NCBI GenBank assembly: GCA_049514735.1
Contig: JBEKUT010000281.1
Location: forward strand, 1 to 9,390
Source: JAICMB01 sp049514735
GTDB taxonomy: Bacteria; Acidobacteriota; Terriglobia; Bryobacterales; Bryobacteraceae
DNA: 9,390 bases
Direction: 5' to 3'
The position numbers were made by a program, and so were the translations under genes. Position 1 is the first letter of the stretch. Each line of letters opens with the position of its first letter. The notes under the pieces are model-generated. The model made no database searches. It was not told the DNA's origin and saw nothing but the letters and a program-made list of their open reading frames with translations. This document shows positions 6,666-9,390 of this stretch, in pieces.

Positions 6666-8108
6666 ATGTCTACAGAGCTGAAGCCAAGTCTGAATGCGGC
6701 GCTGACCGGCGCCATTGTGGGCGCAGTGGGAGGCGTCTTAGCGGGCGCCGCACTGGGAACGTCCATAGTGCAAGGGTCGGCGGTAGGGGCGCTGTTCGGT
6801 TTGACATTCGGCCTGTTCTTCGCGCGGCGCGCTACCAGTCCTGGCGCCGGCCTCATCTGGGGGCTCAGTTTTGCTTTTCTGGCATGGGTGACGATTCCCG
6901 CCGGAGTGCTTGCGCTGTTTTCCGGCGCCGGCCGCTCCGGCACAATGCTGCGCGACGCGCGCGATAATTTCCCACAACTAGTGGCCGCGCTTTTGTGTCT
7001 GGGTTTGCCGGTGGGGGTCGCGCTGGGGATTCGCGGGAGTCGCTTTGCTGGCGCCGATCAACCGGAATTCCGTTGGGGAAGAGCGGTGGCCGCGGGCGGA
7101 CTGTCTGGCACGTTCAGCGGTTTGATCTTCAGCCGCTGGATGTATGCGGGGAACTTCTTTCCACTCCTTTCCGGTTTTGGAGACATGAATTCCCGCTCCG
7201 CGGAAGTGATCTTCCATTTCGCTGTCGCGCTCCTGATCGGCGCGACGTTCGGTTTGCTGTTTCAACGGGACATCCGCAGCTATGGCTCTTCCATGGGCTG
7301 GGGTCTGGGATACGCGATTCTGTGGTGGTTCCTGGGCCAGTTGACTATACTGCCGCTCCTGGCGGGAGCCCGCCTCGATTGGTCGGCCGATCGCGGCAAT
7401 CAATTGTTTGGATCGTTGGTTGGGCACATTGTTTACGGCGTGATCTTGGGCGTCGTATATGCCAGCCTGGACCGGCTGTGGGTGCGTTTGTTCATACAGT
7501 CCGATCCGTTGAACCGCGAAAGAGAAGGACCCGGCTTCCGCGTTTTGCGGTCGTTACAATGGGGCTTCATGGCCGGTTTCGTTGGAGCTTTGGTCTCCAG
7601 CCCAGTGTTGCTGGCCACCAACGTTTTTTCCAAGATCGCGGGACTTGGTACCGGGATTTCTCCGCTATTGGGTTTCCTTCTTTATCTGCTGATCGGCGCT
7701 ATGCTGGGGATGAGTTACGGGCTCCTGTTTCGCAACGAATCGCCAAGCCTCGGACTGGGCGCTTCCTGGGGATGGTTGTTCGGCATGATCTGGTGGTATC
7801 TGGGACCGATGACCCTGCTTCCATTGATGCTCACGGGCGAATGCGACTGGAGCGCGGAAGCGGCGTCCATGCTGCTGCCCTCTTTGCTGGGGCACCTTGT
7901 TTACGGAGAAGTGACGGCCTTGGTCTTTCTCCTACTGGAGAGCCGCTATACTCGATGGCTGCTGTTGGACCCGAAAGCGGCCGCCCGCGAATTGCGCCGG
8001 TCCCGGCCAATTGGTACCCCCGCACCAGCCTTGTGGCTGTTCGCATTAGGATTAGGAGTGCTGCTGCCGATTCTGTTGGGTTCTGTTGGCGAGATTTCCG
8101 CCCGATGA
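6666..8108 (+). CDS. Polytopic membrane protein built of about three related modules
   Basis: I do not recognise a named family. The 480 residues are very hydrophobic and glycine-rich, with roughly twelve likely membrane segments. Internal similarity divides it into module A (about 8-124), B (136-277) and C (292-431), then a charged linker (433-447) and a last helix (454-472). B and C align without gaps: WWFLGQLTILPLL (220-232) with WWYLGPMTLLPLM (376-388), LDWSA (237-241) with CDWSA (393-397), and SLVGHIVYG (250-258) with SLLGHLVYG (406-414). Each module also has an earlier GA-x-x-G-x-x-x-GLLF element (192-199; 344-355). Module A is more diverged, keeping F102, L105, V106 and a GALFGLTFGLFF element. 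No catalytic or transport signature was seen. It lies between the flavoprotein, which carries a related module, and the protease, whose start it overlaps by ATGA. A scaffold or membrane partner of the dehydrogenase is possible but unproven. Confidence 0.7.
   Translation: MSTELKPSLNAALTGAIVGAVGGVLAGAALGTSIVQGSAVGALFGLTFGLFFARRATSPGAGLIWGLSFAFLAWVTIPAGVLALFSGAGRSGTMLRDARDNFPQLVAALLCLGLPVGVALGIRGSRFAGADQPEFRWGRAVAAGGLSGTFSGLIFSRWMYAGNFFPLLSGFGDMNSRSAEVIFHFAVALLIGATFGLLFQRDIRSYGSSMGWGLGYAILWWFLGQLTILPLLAGARLDWSADRGNQLFGSLVGHIVYGVILGVVYASLDRLWVRLFIQSDPLNREREGPGFRVLRSLQWGFMAGFVGALVSSPVLLATNVFSKIAGLGTGISPLLGFLLYLLIGAMLGMSYGLLFRNESPSLGLGASWGWLFGMIWWYLGPMTLLPLMLTGECDWSAEAASMLLPSLLGHLVYGEVTALVFLLLESRYTRWLLLDPKAAARELRRSRPIGTPAPALWLFALGLGVLLPILLGSVGEISAR
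7071..7958 (+). repeat. Tandem duplicated membrane modules B and C
   Basis: Codons for residues 136-277 and 292-431 of the 480-residue membrane protein encode two related modules. Conserved columns at constant spacing (offset of 156 residues) include WW, LG, T, LP, DWSA, SL-x-GH and YG. The DNA itself is not visibly repeated, so the duplication is old. A third, diverged copy lies before it (about 6687-7037), and a fourth forms the N-terminus of the dehydrogenase (4958-5332). Confidence 0.65.
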
Positions 8109-9040
8109 GAAATAGTGCGCCTCGGATCCAGACCCGCCGTTCCGCCATCGCTGTTGCCGCGGCTGGAATGAGCTCTTGGAGCCTTCACGGTTCGGAACCA
8201 TTCGACTTGGAAATCGGAGGCGCGCATCTCGATGTCCGTGTCGGCTCGGGCGATTTCGGCGTTGGCATAGGCGCAATCCGCGCATGGATCGCCGCCGCGG
8301 GCCACGCGGTGAGCGTCTATTACGGACAGTTCCCAGTTCCCAGGGCTCTCATTGAGGTTCACCCGGTTCCGGGCCGAGCGGGCGTGCTGGGCGGAACTAC
8401 ATACGGCGAAACACCGGCCCGCACCAGGATTAGCGTAGGCCAACTCACCGCTGCGTCCGATCTGGAAGACGATTGGACGATGACGCACGAACTCGTCCAT
8501 ATGGCCTTTCCCAGCGTGGCCCGTCAGCACCATTGGATTGAGGAAGGAATCGCGACTTACGTAGAGCCGATCGCCCGCGCGCAAGCGGGCACGCTCACAG
8601 TCGAAAGAGTCTGGGGCGATCTCATGCGCGATATTCCCAAGGGCGAGCCGCACCCCGGCGACCGCGGCTTGGACCAGACGCATACATGGGCCAGCACCTA
8701 CTGGGGAGGAGCCCTGTTCTGCCTCTTCGCCGATGTCCGCATCCATGAACGGAGCGGGAACAAGTACGGACTTCAGGACGCACTGCGCGGTATTCTCCGC
8801 GCGGGAGGAAACATTGAAACGGAGTGGCCGCTCGCCCGCGCCCTGCAGGCTGCCGACGATACAGTTGGCACGACCGTGTTGACGGACTTGTATCTACGGA
8901 TGAAGGATGCGCCCATGGAGATCGACTTGCCAGTTCTCTGGCGGCGCTTGGGCGTCTCCGGCAGCGGACAGAATGTGGTCTTTCACGCGGACGCGGAACT
9001 GGCCCAGGTCCGCACAGCGATCACCGCCAAACGAAATTAA
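8105..9040 (+). CDS. Exported MA-like (gluzincin) zinc metallopeptidase
   Basis: The 311-residue protein starts at the ATG overlapping the previous stop (ATGA at 8105-8108); longer in-frame extension runs through the membrane-protein gene and is rejected. Residues 10-29 look like a signal sequence with TRRSAIA (10-16), a weak twin-arginine pattern, followed by AVAAAGMSSWSLHG. The catalytic part has HELVH (128-132) and, 13 residues on, WIEEGIATYVE (144-154). These supply two zinc-binding histidines and the third, glutamate ligand as in the peptidase MA-like superfamily, with the short spacing typical of that group and not of M1 aminopeptidases. The C-terminal part, with WASTYWGGALFCLFAD, is helical and family-like. 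It probably acts in the periplasm or outside the cell. The substrate is unknown. Translational coupling to the modular membrane protein suggests a joint function, possibly processing of a membrane or envelope protein. Confidence 0.8.
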   Translation: MRNSAPRIQTRRSAIAVAAAGMSSWSLHGSEPFDLEIGGAHLDVRVGSGDFGVGIGAIRAWIAAAGHAVSVYYGQFPVPRALIEVHPVPGRAGVLGGTTYGETPARTRISVGQLTAASDLEDDWTMTHELVHMAFPSVARQHHWIEEGIATYVEPIARAQAGTLTVERVWGDLMRDIPKGEPHPGDRGLDQTHTWASTYWGGALFCLFADVRIHERSGNKYGLQDALRGILRAGGNIETEWPLARALQAADDTVGTTVLTDLYLRMKDAPMEIDLPVLWRRLGVSGSGQNVVFHADAELAQVRTAITAKRN

Positions 9041-9332
9041 CTGCACGGAATATTGCGTTACTTTATTGCCTGCGATATTGGGGTTTCGGTACGCCTCATC
9101 CGGCAAGCTCGGCATTACGTATAGGAAGTTATCCTGTACGACGTTTTCCAACACGGCGGCAGGCATTCTTCATTTGCGGTTCTCGATACAGCGATTTGAG
9201 TAGGCCGTGACTTTTCAGATCTACGAAACGAAGAAAGAGTAGGCGTTTCCATCATGTGGCCGTCGGAGCTTCAAAGGCGTTGAGTCTTAAATTGGCGCTC
9301 CGAATTTCCACCCTGGAAAGGATGTAACACGC
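9041..9332 (+). other. Intergenic region and leader before the right-edge gene
   Basis: No convincing gene is seen in these 292 bases. Short frames here lack ribosome binding sites and resemble nothing. A 7-base inverted repeat, TCGGAGC at 9263-9269 and GCTCCGA at 9297-9303, encloses 27 bases and ends about 30 bases before the GTG of the next gene, so it might fold in its leader. A weak hairpin (ATATTGC with GCGATAT, about 9050-9080) follows the protease stop but lacks a T tract, so no clear terminator can be called for the upstream operon. Confidence 0.4.
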
Positions 9333-9390
9333 GTGCTGGCGATCCAGACAAGGCAAGCGATTTCTGAGTTTGAAGCAGAGGCGTTACCTC
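9333..9390 (+). CDS. Probable ECF RNA polymerase sigma factor, N-terminus only (partial)
   Basis: A GTG at 9333 follows GGAAAGGA (9315-9322) at a workable distance. The frame is closed upstream by TAA at 9288-9290 with no other usual start between, and it stays open to the window edge, giving MLAIQTRQAISEFEAEALP. The FE-x-EALP stretch is typical of the beginning of ECF (sigma-70 region 2) factors, which usually continue with HLDALY-like residues. Only 19 residues are visible, so both the gene and its family are tentative. It points the same way as the preceding operon but is separated by about 290 bases, so it is probably its own unit. Confidence 0.5.
   Translation, partial: MLAIQTRQAISEFEAEALP

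Noticed and set aside
6995..8104. Long plus-strand frame in front of the protease
   Set aside because: It overlaps the modular membrane protein in another frame and has composition typical of an out-of-frame translation. The protease begins at the ATG at 8105 with a signal sequence.
7946..8746. 266-residue minus-strand frame opposite the protease
   Set aside because: It lies antisense to a protease with clear zinc motifs, has no family resemblance, and looks like a GC-rich shadow frame.

Overview
The window looks like chromosomal DNA from a GC-rich Gram-negative soil bacterium. An acidobacterium of the Solibacter/Bryobacter type is the best guess. The reasons are a ThuA-like protein next to a cytochrome c/quinoprotein, a GH63-type glucosidase remnant, and abundant exported and respiratory proteins. 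This lineage call is inference; no rRNA or other marker gene is present. No tRNA, rRNA, CRISPR array or insertion sequence was seen.

Left part (1-2203, minus strand). A secreted ThuA-like protein is followed 19 bases later by the start of a cytochrome c domain that runs into a PQQ-type quinoprotein sequence and leaves the window at base 1. Upstream of this pair lies a truncated N-terminal piece of an MGH1-like/GH63 glucosidase, about 214 residues where the family usually has well over 800. I read it as a gene remnant.

Middle part (2371-4876, plus strand). This is a compact bufferin-type operon. It encodes a 103-residue exported precursor with two near-identical cysteine repeats (BufA2-like), an MNIO/DUF692 enzyme (BufB), a DUF2063 partner (BufC) and a DoxX-family membrane protein. 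In characterised bufferin systems the MNIO enzyme and its partner convert precursor cysteines into copper-binding thiooxazoles, and the product acts in the periplasm as a metal buffer. A GC-rich hairpin with a T-rich tail sits between the precursor and the enzyme genes and could set their expression ratio. The last three genes overlap by ATGA, which suggests translational coupling.

Right part (4958-9040, plus strand). Three tightly packed genes encode a type II NADH dehydrogenase-like flavoprotein with an extra N-terminal membrane domain, a 480-residue polytopic membrane protein, and an exported MA-like metalloprotease. The extra membrane domain of the dehydrogenase resembles a module that occurs about three times in the neighbouring membrane protein. 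Shared positions include P, DW, F, LVG and YG at constant spacing. This is the strongest candidate here for an undescribed system: a membrane module used both as the anchor of a respiratory flavoenzyme and as a free-standing repeat protein.

Right edge (9041-9390). A non-coding stretch of about 290 bases leads to a GTG-started reading frame that runs off the window and resembles the N-terminus of an ECF RNA polymerase sigma factor.
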